Shown: positions 32,942 to 40,519 of the stretch, piece by piece | Numbering within the stretch: position 1 is the first letter of the stretch | Layout of the letters: each line of letters opens with the position of its first letter | Assembly: GCF_900537115.1 (NCBI RefSeq) | Contig: NZ_UNRG01000010.1 | Coordinates: 1 to 64,000 of the forward strand | Source: Arthrobacter sp. Alg241-R88 | GTDB lineage: Bacteria; Actinomycetota; Actinomycetes; Actinomycetales; Micrococcaceae | Direction: 5' to 3' | Length of the DNA: 64,000 bases | The notes under the pieces: model-generated | Database searches by the model: none | Told to the model about the DNA's origin: nothing | What the model saw: the letters and a program-made list of their open reading frames with translations, nothing else | Translations under genes and position numbers: made by a program

Positions 32942-32971
32942 ACGACGGCGGCACGTGCCGCCGTCGTGTGG
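32942..32971. repeat. GC-rich palindrome, TACGACGGCG family, copy 3
   Basis: Arms 32942-32956 and 32957-32971 are complementary except for the outermost two bases. It lies between convergent genes and could act as a bidirectional terminator. Confidence 0.6.
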
Positions 32972-33023
32972 CTCACCTCAGGAACGGGCTGGTTTATACG
33001 CGGCAACTGTTCCGCCGCGTCTG

Positions 33024-33440
33024 CTACGAAGAGGGAGACGGCGGCGGCGGGTCGGCCGGCACCTCGGAGCGCCAGGGATTGCGCCACTCCGCAGCATCCC
33101 AAGCATCCATGATGTAAATCCGCTCGTGCGCAACGCGGTCGCCCCTGAATTCCAGCAGGCTGACAGTGAACATCCACGGGGCGCCGTCGTAGCTGATCAG
33201 GTTCTCCACAACCACCAGGTCGGCACGGTGGGTGATGCGCCGGGTGTGGAACTTGAGGTTCGCCGGGTACCGCCGTCGCCATTCGCGGAAGTTCTCCACG
33301 CCTTCGAAGCGTTCGCCGGACTGGGGGAACTCGAGTACGGCGTCGTCGTGATAGATCTCGTGGGCGATGTCCTCGTCCTTGCCTGAGTACTCCCAATGAC
33401 GCCGCAGGGCCTGCATCAGGTCCGCCTCTTCGAGCATCAT
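33024..33440 (-). CDS. SnoaL-like / NTF2-fold protein
   Basis: A 138-residue cone-shaped-fold protein: 'MQALRRHWEYSGKDEDIAHE' then 'YHDDAVLEFPQSGERFEG' and 'VENFREWRRRYP', characteristic of SnoaL-like polyketide-cyclase-related proteins. Most such stand-alone members have no known substrate. The C-terminus is Pro/Ser-rich. GGAGGCG precedes tandem ATGs at 33440. It is divergent from the ArsR-ANTAR gene. Confidence 0.85.
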   Translation of the reverse strand: MMLEEADLMQALRRHWEYSGKDEDIAHEIYHDDAVLEFPQSGERFEGVENFREWRRRYPANLKFHTRRITHRADLVVVENLISYDGAPWMFTVSLLEFRGDRVAHERIYIMDAWDAAEWRNPWRSEVPADPPPPSPSS

Positions 33441-33639
33441 CGCCTCCTCAGTCCGGAGGACCAAGCGTAACGCCGGGCTCCCAGTCCTGAATAGGGAAAC
33501 TACATCGGTGGCCGCACGGCCGGCACAGGTGCTCGAAAGAGTTTTTTGATTGAAACCACTCGTTTATCTGGGCCATTTCCGGGCCGGGAGCCGGACAACG
33601 GAGGATAATGGCGTGCAGGCCCTACAGGGAGCAAAGCGC

Positions 33640-34251
33640 ATGAGCAGGTATGACATCGGCATTCAGAGCCACCGGGCTATGCCGAGCGGGGTTAATGGCA
33701 GGGGTGCCGCTCCGCCGATGTCTGCTGCCGCGGAGTTGTTCAAGGCCGTGGCCCATCCGGTCCGGGCGCAGATCCTGGAGTTGCTCTCATATGGCGAGTC
33801 CACTATCCCTGAGCTTTGCGAGGCCACTGGGGTGAAGGCGACGCACCTGTCCCGCCACCTGGGCCAGATGCGCGGGCAGCACCTGATTCAGTGCCTCCGG
33901 TCCGACGGCCGCCTGATCTACCGGCTGGCGTACCCGGAAGCCGCCGAACTGATCGCCGCTGCCCGGTCCGTACTCCAGGCCCGGCCGGGCTCCGCCGTCA
34001 CCTCTCTACGCCCCCTGCCGGAAGAACTGCCGTCCACGGCCCTCTGGGACGATCAGTTCCTGGCCCTGGAGGAGTCACTTGTATCGCGTTCGGTGATCGC
34101 CGAGGCCTGCGAGGCGATAGCCGCGCGAAGCGGCTGCACACCGGAGGAAGCGGCCGGACGGCTCATCATGACGGCTTGCAACCGCAACTGCACACTTTTG
34201 GAAGCCGCCCGGGACGAAGTTGGCAACGGGCAGCAACCGAACCGCCCCTGA
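33640..34251 (+). CDS. ArsR-type helix-turn-helix protein fused to an ANTAR-like domain
   Basis: A 203-residue protein with a winged helix-turn-helix (about 30-95; 'FKAVAHPVRAQILELLSYGE', 'LCEATGVKATHLSRHLGQMR') of the ArsR family, without the usual metal-ligand cysteines near the recognition helix. The C-terminal 55 residues read 'EESLVSRSVIAEACEAIAAR', 'SGCTPEEAAGRL' and 'CTLLEAARDEV', the spacing of an ANTAR RNA-binding domain (SRxxIxxA, gcs-x-EA, tLxexA). A DNA-binding and a potential RNA-binding domain in one chain is unusual. The start with AGGGAGC upstream is preferred over an in-frame ATG at 33550. Confidence 0.78.
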   Translation: MSRYDIGIQSHRAMPSGVNGRGAAPPMSAAAELFKAVAHPVRAQILELLSYGESTIPELCEATGVKATHLSRHLGQMRGQHLIQCLRSDGRLIYRLAYPEAAELIAAARSVLQARPGSAVTSLRPLPEELPSTALWDDQFLALEESLVSRSVIAEACEAIAARSGCTPEEAAGRLIMTACNRNCTLLEAARDEVGNGQQPNRP

Positions 34252-34656
34252 CTTTTGGAGGGGCAGGTTTGCGGGTTGGCGTATGAACTCCATCTCGGCA
34301 GGCCGGGTGCCCGTAATGCTTCTTCTGTTTAGAAAAACTCCTTGACCTTCTCGCTGCGTGGGACCACACTCGGATTGGTCGATAGACAAAAACGTCTATC
34401 GGTCAATCAGCGGCAATTCATTTTCCGTTATTGCAGGCAGCAGGCTCCGCACCAGGTGGCAGGGAAATCCTCTATGGGGGCTCCTGGTGCGGCGATGGAC
34501 GCGGAGGGGACAGCGTGGTCCCCTCCGCCTCTGAATCACTTTCCCGATCAGCCTTTCCTGCGGCTGGCGGGAACCGAGGCAACCACGCGCCATCCGTCCC
34601 GCCGACGTGGGGCGGCATTCCAAACACAGGGAAATGACTAAGGGTGGGTATCCGTA
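34252..34656. other. Intergenic region, no convincing gene
   Basis: About 400 bases without a gene or clear structure. Open frames present are short, lack ribosome sites and match nothing known. Confidence 0.5.
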
Positions 34657-34899
34657 ATGGGCATTGACAAGGTGTGGGACCGGCTCGAGCCAGAAACACG
34701 GCAGTGGCTGATCGACAATCCCGGGTGCAAGATCCTTCCCCGGGCCGTGGTGGCGGCCATCACCAAGGCCACCGGAGTGGAGTTCGATCAGGACCGGCAC
34801 GGTGAGACTCTCCTCTCCCCTGCCGACTGCGACTTCATCCGTACCGCGGCGAACCTGGACGATGCCCGGCGCAGCGAGGCCTCGTCCCAGCGTTCCTGA
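34657..34899 (+). CDS. Small conserved-looking protein of unknown function
   Basis: An 80-residue protein ('WDRLEPETRQWLIDNPGCKI', 'LSPADCDFIRTAAN') with the even composition of a real small soluble protein. AAGGGTGG lies 12 bases before the ATG. It stands at the right end of the 7-kb segment between bkd and lrp. No family recognised. Confidence 0.55.
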   Translation: MGIDKVWDRLEPETRQWLIDNPGCKILPRAVVAAITKATGVEFDQDRHGETLLSPADCDFIRTAANLDDARRSEASSQRS

Positions 34900-34926
34900 C
34901 ACCAGTTCGTATTCGGCTTGTTCGGT

Positions 34927-35008
34927 AATCGCAAAGGCTTGCGCAATTCCCCTTACACTGGGAGACGAATTGTAAGTGTGAGCCGGATTACTGATAGGCC
35001 GTGGACAG
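34927..35008. repeat. lrp upstream region (right flank of the 7-kb segment)
   Basis: Resembles 27868-27945 in the same orientation, with a 21-base identical core at 34963-34983. It contains the presumed promoter of the Lrp/AsnC gene, whose GTG is 18 bases after the core. Confidence 0.6.
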
Positions 35009-35474
35009 CGTGGCAACCAAGGACGCCGGGACGGAACCCGTCCCGTTGGACGACATCGACCGCAGGATTATCTCGGAGCTGACCCGGGACGGCCGCATGT
35101 CCGTCACCCAGGTGGCGGAGAACGTCCACATCTCTCGGGCGCACGCGTACACCCGCATCGGCCGGCTCACCAGCGAAGGGGTGCTGTCCAGATTCACGGC
35201 GCTGGTGGACCCGATCAAGGCAGGGCTCCGGTCCTCCGCCTACGTGACGCTGAAGCTGAAGCAGGATGCCTGGCGCGAACTGCGCGACCAGCTCGCGGTG
35301 ATCCCCGAGGTGCACCACGTCGCCTTGGTGGGCGGCGACTTCGACGTGATCCTGCTGGTCCGCGCCGTGGACAACATCGACCTCCGGCGGGTCATCTTCG
35401 ACCAGTTGCAGTCGATGCCTGGTGTGTTGGATACGCAGACGTTTTTGGTGTTCGAGGATTTGGATACGCGGTAG
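35001..35474 (+). CDS. Lrp/AsnC-family transcriptional regulator
   Basis: A 157-residue feast/famine regulator: an N-terminal helix-turn-helix ('DDIDRRIISELTRDGRMSVT', 'QVAENVHISRAHAYTRIGRL') and a C-terminal RAM effector domain ('EVHHVALVGGDFDVILLVRA'). Start codon GTG. Such genes commonly sit divergent to bkdABC and control it in response to branched-chain amino acids, but here the operon is about 7 kb away with accessory genes between. It may still act on bkd, as a sequence similar to its own upstream region also lies near bkdA. Confidence 0.92.
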   Translation: MDSVATKDAGTEPVPLDDIDRRIISELTRDGRMSVTQVAENVHISRAHAYTRIGRLTSEGVLSRFTALVDPIKAGLRSSAYVTLKLKQDAWRELRDQLAVIPEVHHVALVGGDFDVILLVRAVDNIDLRRVIFDQLQSMPGVLDTQTFLVFEDLDTR

Positions 35475-35855
35475 GTTAGGGAGCTTATCGTCGCAGGCCA
35501 ATAGCCCATGACGAAGCGCTTGCGCTTGACCACTCCTAATGTGCGTCAAGGGAAGATGTCCACGGTGAGTGAGGCGACGGTCAGCGAACGGGAGCGCCGC
35601 CTTCCGCGACCTTCATCTAGTCAGATTGGACTGCAGGAAGACTGTCGGTCCAGCTACTCGCTTTCGCCGAACACTGCAATCATTCTGGGATAGCTACTGC
35701 GGGATGGGCGCGGAACGAACGCTCACGTGGACGGCGGGTCACTCCGCCTACAGCCGGATATGGGTATTGCCCCTCAATGACCAGGTATGCGTGACGGGAT
35801 AAGACGCGTAACCTCTACTGTGGCTCATGCGAGTCTTTCAAAATAGCTTCTTAAT
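35475..35855. other. Intergenic region, no convincing gene
   Basis: About 380 bases with no supported gene. From here to about 54 kb the base composition becomes visibly more AT-rich than upstream, consistent with acquired DNA. Confidence 0.45.
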
Positions 35856-37466
35856 GTGACCAGGGAAACTGAAACCAACGCTCAATCGGCTCAAAGCGAC
35901 GATGAGGTAAAACGCCGGGGAATACTCCGCATAGGCACGCTGATAAGTGCACTAACCGGTCTTTCCGCAGTCTCAGCTGTAGGTGCCAGCAGCGCGCAGG
36001 CAGCGCCCGGCGCTCAGACTTCCCCCGATGCTTATGTCCCGGTTGCAGAGAAGGGATCGCCATCCGGTGTCGCAACCTTGGATGGGAAGGCAAAAATTCT
36101 TCCCATCCAGATTCCGGACCTTTCCGGCATGTATGCAAGCAAGTCCGAGGTGAAGCAACCATCTCTCGGCAAGCTACACGCTGCATTGGCACAGAGTAAG
36201 TCTGGCCCCGTGTGCCTCGCTTTTGCAGGGTCCTCCTCAGTAGCCGGAAGCAACGCCACATCCGCCGACAAGGGGTTCGTCAACCTTCTTAATGCCGATA
36301 TTCAGGCTGCCTACCCTTCCGGCACGGGGACCGAACACTTTGTGGTCACGACCGGCGCTGCGCTTTCCACCGCCCCCGGCGTCCAGAGTATCAACGCTGG
36401 CGTCGGCGGGCGCGTAGCCTCCAACATCCTAAACACGACTGAGCGTAGCCATATCGCTGCCGCGAATCCGTCAGCGCTATTCGTAATGATCGGATCAAAC
36501 GACTGGTTCAAGGGAGTTCCGCCCGCCGAATACAGAGCCTCTATTGAAACGTTCATAGCTGACATGAAGATCCGGATCAACACACCCTGTGTATATATCC
36601 TCTGCCATGCTTTCCGCCGCGCTGATGTGGCTTCCCCGGCGTACCCGTACTCTCACTACAAAGAAGTCCTTCAGGCCATCTCGGCAGCGGACCCGCAAAA
36701 CGTCGCATTTATCGACGTAGAGGCCGTTGGCGAGGTCAATGGGCTGTCAGCCGAAGACCCGCTGAACCTGCTGGATATGGACATGGTCCATCCCACCGAC
36801 GCCGGTCATGCAGTCATCAAAGACACCGTCCTCGAAGCACTGCATCTTCGTCCGCCGGTAGCGGTAATAAGCAGTGGCACGACTCGTACAGCAGTCACGG
36901 CACCGCCAGCAGGGCATCCTATTGCTTTGGACTACTTCGCCAGGGCGGACGGTGATATTGGTTCAGCGCTCTCCGGGCAGGCCTGGAGCACGCCAAGTGG
37001 CACCTGGGTTGTGGGGTCAGGAAAGGCCAGGGCCTCCACGAGTGGCACCGTTTTGCTCGACATAGGGGAATCAGACGACCTCTACATTTCGACAGCGATG
37101 TTGCTGAGTACCACTGAACCGGCCGCAGCCGGGGTAATCGCACGAGCCGTGGGCGACACATCGCGAGTAGGTGCTTTCCTCGACCCAACAGGCCTAGTAA
37201 ACCTCTGGATCAAATATGGCACCTTCAATGCGGCGGTGGCCGGAGCAACACCAGGCAGCTACCGCGCCTCAGCAATGAATATCATTGGGCTAAAGATCAA
37301 AGGGAACACGATCACGACTTACCTGAACGGCGTCCAAGCATCGTCCTATACGCTTAACTCTAGGGAATCTGGCGGGTTGAACATCGCTGGCAACACCAAC
37401 GTGGGGCTCCGCTCAGGGCTAAGCACCCTCCACAAGTTCGACAGCTTCGCAGTCCAGAGCATCTAG
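35856..37466 (+). CDS. Tat-exported SGNH esterase with C-terminal concanavalin-like domain
   Basis: A 536-residue exported protein starting at GTG. 'KRRGILRIGTLISAL' is a twin-arginine-like signal. A short 'SGVATLDGKAKILPIQIPD' follows, reminiscent of phage tail and collar proteins. The SGNH domain (about 112-330) has 'AFAGSSSVAGSNATS', 'VFVMIGSNDW'-like 'FVMIGSNDW' and 'MDMVHPTDAGH', giving the Ser, Asn-Asp and Asp-His residues. The final 175 residues are beta-rich ('LDYFARADGDIGSALSGQAW') and look like a carbohydrate-binding concanavalin fold. It probably removes esters from an exopolysaccharide. Confidence 0.82.
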   Translation: MTRETETNAQSAQSDDEVKRRGILRIGTLISALTGLSAVSAVGASSAQAAPGAQTSPDAYVPVAEKGSPSGVATLDGKAKILPIQIPDLSGMYASKSEVKQPSLGKLHAALAQSKSGPVCLAFAGSSSVAGSNATSADKGFVNLLNADIQAAYPSGTGTEHFVVTTGAALSTAPGVQSINAGVGGRVASNILNTTERSHIAAANPSALFVMIGSNDWFKGVPPAEYRASIETFIADMKIRINTPCVYILCHAFRRADVASPAYPYSHYKEVLQAISAADPQNVAFIDVEAVGEVNGLSAEDPLNLLDMDMVHPTDAGHAVIKDTVLEALHLRPPVAVISSGTTRTAVTAPPAGHPIALDYFARADGDIGSALSGQAWSTPSGTWVVGSGKARASTSGTVLLDIGESDDLYISTAMLLSTTEPAAAGVIARAVGDTSRVGAFLDPTGLVNLWIKYGTFNAAVAGATPGSYRASAMNIIGLKIKGNTITTYLNGVQASSYTLNSRESGGLNIAGNTNVGLRSGLSTLHKFDSFAVQSI

Positions 37467-37854
37467 TTATAGGATCTGGTTTTCTTGGTCCTCGACGTCA
37501 AGCCGTTCACACTCGGTAGAACAGTACTTGTATCCACCAGCTACCCGGAAAGTTGCTGGCCTTACGCCGCAGTAATCACATGCGGTCCTTCGAGCAGCAA
37601 TGGCCCCCGCAATAAAACGTCGAAGCGAACTAATTTTCCCCATCTACAAGGAATATCTGCCATGCATCAAGAATCTTGAAACTTTGGCTCAAGAATCTGC
37701 CAAACTCTAGCAAAGCCATGCCACTGGATGCTGCAGAGCAGGCGGCATTTGTATTGTCCTTCGTCGTCCTCAGTTTTGAATGCACGCTGCGAGCCTACGT
37801 CGCATCCTATTCTCAGCAGGTCTTTGCCACCACCTTGGCTCCGAATCTGCAGCT
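37467..37854. other. Intergenic region, no convincing gene
   Basis: Nothing beyond short unsupported open frames and the hairpin at 37855-37890. Confidence 0.45.
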
Positions 37855-37890
37855 AGCCCTTACCCTGGATAAGTCGGGAGGGTAAGGGCT
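37855..37890. terminator. Bidirectional terminator hairpin
   Basis: Twelve-base perfect arms (AGCCCTTACCCT and complement) around a 12-base loop, followed on the plus strand by ATTTCTTT. It lies 18 bases beyond the stop of the minus-strand ParA/MinD-like gene. Confidence 0.65.
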
Positions 37891-37908
37891 ATTTCTTTGC
37901 TCGTGCGT

Positions 37909-39231
37909 TTATCGGTACCCGTCGACAATTGCTGCAGCAATCTCCTTATAAGCCCGCCGGGTCTCCGGTTTGAGGACATCCAACGTTACCAAGTCACCGT
38001 CAGCAACGCCCCGGTCATGTGGCACCGCTATGAGTTCACGACAAATTCCTGCAAGGTGCTCCTCAATCGCGTCTTTGTCGACTCGAGACGAAACCTCATC
38101 CTTATCTGTGATAACCACGATGGCGTTCCGGGCGAGGTCCTCGTACCCGTGGCTAGCCAACCAATGAAGGGTACTGCGAGCACGTTTGGCACCGCTCACC
38201 GCGTAGCCGGCAGCAATCACCAAGTTGTCCGCCGACTGCAGGATCCCGCTCATCGCGTTGTGGGTCACTCCTGTGCCGCAGTCGGTTAGCGCTACAGAGT
38301 AGTAGGCGGAGATGAGCTTTCGAATCCGCAAGTACTCCGCCGCGGTCAGTGAATCCGAGACCTCCGGGTCCTGCTCCCCTGCGATTAGATGCAGCCTGCC
38401 GGCATGGTGCATATAGCGGGCCAAGGCAGTGAGTGAGTCAATTGAGTCGAGGTTCCGAAGAAGGTCCGTAATGGTGCGAGGGCTGGACTGCTGGTATATA
38501 CCCTCCCCCAGAGCGCGCTCCACGAGGTCGCCGGAATCCGGATTTGCATCGATCGCGCAGGGCGCGTCCCCACGGTACTCCGCGAGCGTTAGACCCACGC
38601 CCACCGTGGTCGAGGTTTTACCAATGCCACCCTTGAGACTCAGCACTGCCGTGTTGTAGCTGCCCTGAAGCTGGCGAGAGATTCGACGCCCTAGTTCTTC
38701 CTCCTGGCGCTGCTTCGCGCCCGGGCCCAAATTTATCGCCCCACCGGTTGCTTTGAAGATTGCCCCGCGGAAGCCGCCCAGGGGGCGGGGTTTCTGTTCC
38801 TTCACGAATAGGCCGGGCGAGCTAATGAAGTCTGGCATCGGAGTATCGGCGATGACATCTGCTCTTGTGGGCCGGGCCCGACGGAAAGCATCAGTTTCGA
38901 AGGGAAAGGGCGACGGCGCCGGCGGGACGGAGGTGCCGATGTCCGGCCTAGTGGCTTCCACGGGGGCAGGGGCGCGAGCCGGGGCCGGCACATGTACACC
39001 GGGCTTAGCAGCGTCAGCGGCCGCCGCTGCCTCTGCCCATGTGGTCCTGCGCGTAAGCGGCAGGGCAGCGTCGGGCTGGCTAGATGGATTGGGTGTTACG
39101 GCTGGCATGATTCCTGTCTGGGCGTCCGTCAGTTCGCCGTTACCGCGACGGAGGTCACGGCGACGGCGCAACTGCGGCTGCCCTGCATCCTCTACATGGG
39201 CGCGTGCGTTCTGATCCGCCGGATCGGGCAT
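37909..39231 (-). CDS. ParA/MinD-like ATPase with long N-terminal linker
   Basis: A 440-residue P-loop ATPase. The first 150 residues are Pro/Ala-rich and disordered; the ATPase domain starts near residue 190 with the deviant Walker A 'LSLKGGIGKTSTTVG' (about 198-212) and continues with 'CAIDANPDSGDLVERALG' and 'YYSVALTDCGTGVTHNAM'. The layout resembles EspI/MinD-like proteins of actinobacterial surface and secretion systems rather than plasmid ParA. GGGGGA precedes the ATG at 39231. It follows three tiny membrane-protein genes on the same strand, so it may position or energise a membrane assembly (inference). Confidence 0.85.
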   Translation of the reverse strand: MPDPADQNARAHVEDAGQPQLRRRRDLRRGNGELTDAQTGIMPAVTPNPSSQPDAALPLTRRTTWAEAAAAADAAKPGVHVPAPARAPAPVEATRPDIGTSVPPAPSPFPFETDAFRRARPTRADVIADTPMPDFISSPGLFVKEQKPRPLGGFRGAIFKATGGAINLGPGAKQRQEEELGRRISRQLQGSYNTAVLSLKGGIGKTSTTVGVGLTLAEYRGDAPCAIDANPDSGDLVERALGEGIYQQSSPRTITDLLRNLDSIDSLTALARYMHHAGRLHLIAGEQDPEVSDSLTAAEYLRIRKLISAYYSVALTDCGTGVTHNAMSGILQSADNLVIAAGYAVSGAKRARSTLHWLASHGYEDLARNAIVVITDKDEVSSRVDKDAIEEHLAGICRELIAVPHDRGVADGDLVTLDVLKPETRRAYKEIAAAIVDGYR

Positions 39232-39313
39232 AAATGTCCCCCAAGACGTTCGGCAAACTTGGTGCAGCACTGGTTCAAACAGTAAGTCTAGGGGCTTTGG
39301 CAGATGCATTCGA

Positions 39314-39433
39314 TCATGTGCGGATGATGGCGGCCGCAACCACCGCAGCGGTAAGGATTAGAAGAACAAGCAAAATTATGTAGGCCTGCCACTTCGGTCG
39401 ACCTTTATGCGGGTTGATGTCAACGTAGGGCAT
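39314..39433 (-). CDS. Tiny membrane protein (ParA-like operon)
   Basis: A 39-residue protein: 'MPYVDINPHKGRPKWQAY' then one membrane segment ('IILLVLLILTAAVVAAAII'). Its ATG lies two bases after the stop of the preceding gene, and the ParA-like gene follows 82 bases later. Too short for family assignment; the tight spacing supports its reality. Confidence 0.6.
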   Translation of the reverse strand: MPYVDINPHKGRPKWQAYIILLVLLILTAAVVAAAIIRT

Positions 39434-39435
39434 GA

Positions 39436-39606
39436 CTAACGGTGGTTACCTCGGGGGGCATCGGCGGGAGCGGTGACACGGATGGCACGTCGCTTGAGCC
39501 GTAGCACCTGGTAGATGAAAAAGAAGGGAACCAGCACAGTACCCAGCAGCGCGCAAAGCGCAAAGGCATACTCGGATATAGCCACAACAGCCTCCATCGG
39601 TCGCAT
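39436..39606 (-). CDS. Tiny membrane protein (ParA-like operon)
   Basis: A 56-residue protein with one membrane segment ('VVAISEYAFALCALLGTVLV', continuing 'PFFFIYQVL') and a basic cytoplasmic tail ('RLKRRAIRV'). It is followed within two bases by the next tiny membrane gene. Unknown function. Confidence 0.6.
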   Translation of the reverse strand: MRPMEAVVAISEYAFALCALLGTVLVPFFFIYQVLRLKRRAIRVTAPADAPRGNHR

Positions 39607-39640
39607 TGATCCCCATCGACCTCGACCTAACCACGTGACT

Positions 39641-39669
39641 TAGCGTTTGACAAGTCGCGTCAAACGCTA
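39641..39669. promoter_or_regulatory. Inverted repeat TAGCGTTTGA-N9-TCAAACGCTA
   Basis: Ten-base perfect arms with a nine-base loop in the 79-base gap between two tiny membrane genes of the ParA-like operon. It has no T-run; it could be an operator, an internal processing hairpin or a parS-like site for the ATPase. Confidence 0.45.
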
Positions 39670-39685
39670 GGTCCGCTCGACAGCC

Positions 39686-39829
39686 TTAGCGGCTTAAAGC
39701 AAACAGCACGACCGTAGCAGTTACTGTCGCCAACAGAATCAGCAGGGAATACGAAAGTGGCCGCAAGCGGGCCTGTCGAAGCTCACTGCGTGACTTACGC
39801 GCATAGGCGCTGTCCCCGTATTTACCCAT
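39686..39829 (-). CDS. Tiny membrane protein (ParA-like operon, first gene)
   Basis: A 47-residue protein with a basic N-terminal half ('KYGDSAYARKSRSELRQARL') and one C-terminal membrane segment ('YSLLILLATVTATVVLFAL'). It heads the minus-strand set that ends in the ParA/MinD-like ATPase. Unknown function. Confidence 0.58.
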   Translation of the reverse strand: MGKYGDSAYARKSRSELRQARLRPLSYSLLILLATVTATVVLFALSR

Positions 39830-39884
39830 GGGCCGATCATACGGAACACAACCTCAATGTTTGATCAAGTCAAGCCTTGTATGA

Positions 39885-40217
39885 CGGTGAGGTCGCTTGC
39901 GGATCGCTTAGGTAAATTAGTGCTGTACCTGGCTGCACCGCGAATAACCCTGTTAGCGTCACTGGGTGCATCTCGAATGGATCGGCGTGCTTGGCGAGTG
40001 GCGTGACCATAGTGTTAGCCATGGTCTTGACAAATTGTGCCGCTCTTCCTTCAAGGACCCGTAACCGGAAGAGCGGATAGAGCCCTCCGGCATATCTCAT
40101 CCCTGCCCTCGCTACGAAGTTCTCATACCCACTACGGCAAACCAGACAGCTCCCGGCGGTGTTGAGGATCTCGCGCCCACGTCGAAGGCCGCGGCGGTGC
40201 CAACCACCATGGCTCAT
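39885..40217 (-). pseudogene. Remnant of an MBL-fold hydrolase gene
   Basis: Two blocks match the MBL gene at 17636-18451 in order. Near 40150-40216 the bases around GAGCCATGGTGG and GGGCGCGAGATCCT correspond to its 'AMVIDTG...GREIL' segment, but in a shifted frame. Further on 'QFVKTMANTMVTPLAKHADP' parallels its 'QFVKTMADTMTTAVRQAQRS'. The zinc motif and most of the central domain are missing. This is a decayed fragment, not a functional gene. Confidence 0.6.
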
Positions 40218-40519
40218 TAGAAACCTAGAAGAAGTGAAGATTTCGTGACCAACCCATAATCGATGCTCCGCCTTCCAACCCTACGGACGTCGGTTGCCCC
40301 TACCTCGGCTCAAAGCAAATGCATCCGGTATAGGCACCATGTCTACCGGTACTCGGGATTCTTCTCGATACCGAGATCCGTATTAAGTCGAATCTCGTAC
40401 TAAGGTCACAGCCGGGTTACGCAACGGCATTTGCTAGAAGTCCGCGTGAACGGGAGGCCTTAAACGACTCATTTTTCCACGTGATGAGACGGGACTGTAC
40501 CCACCGACGATACGCGGAA
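40218..40519. other. Intergenic region, no convincing gene
   Basis: About 300 bases with several short inverted repeats (for example CTCGATACCGAG near 40366) but no gene. Confidence 0.4.

Larger units (their letters stand above)
32494..32972. repeat. ~480-base duplicated segment, copy 2
   Basis: Second copy of 23273-23756 in direct orientation, 9.2 kb away. It starts within a short common CGAAGC...TCTTCTC stretch and ends with the palindrome at 32942. Confidence 0.75.

Noticed and set aside
37909-39231. Plasmid partition ParA, implying an integrated plasmid
   Set aside because: No ParB, replication gene or iterons are nearby; the long Pro/Ala-rich N-terminus and membrane-protein operon argue against a partition cassette.
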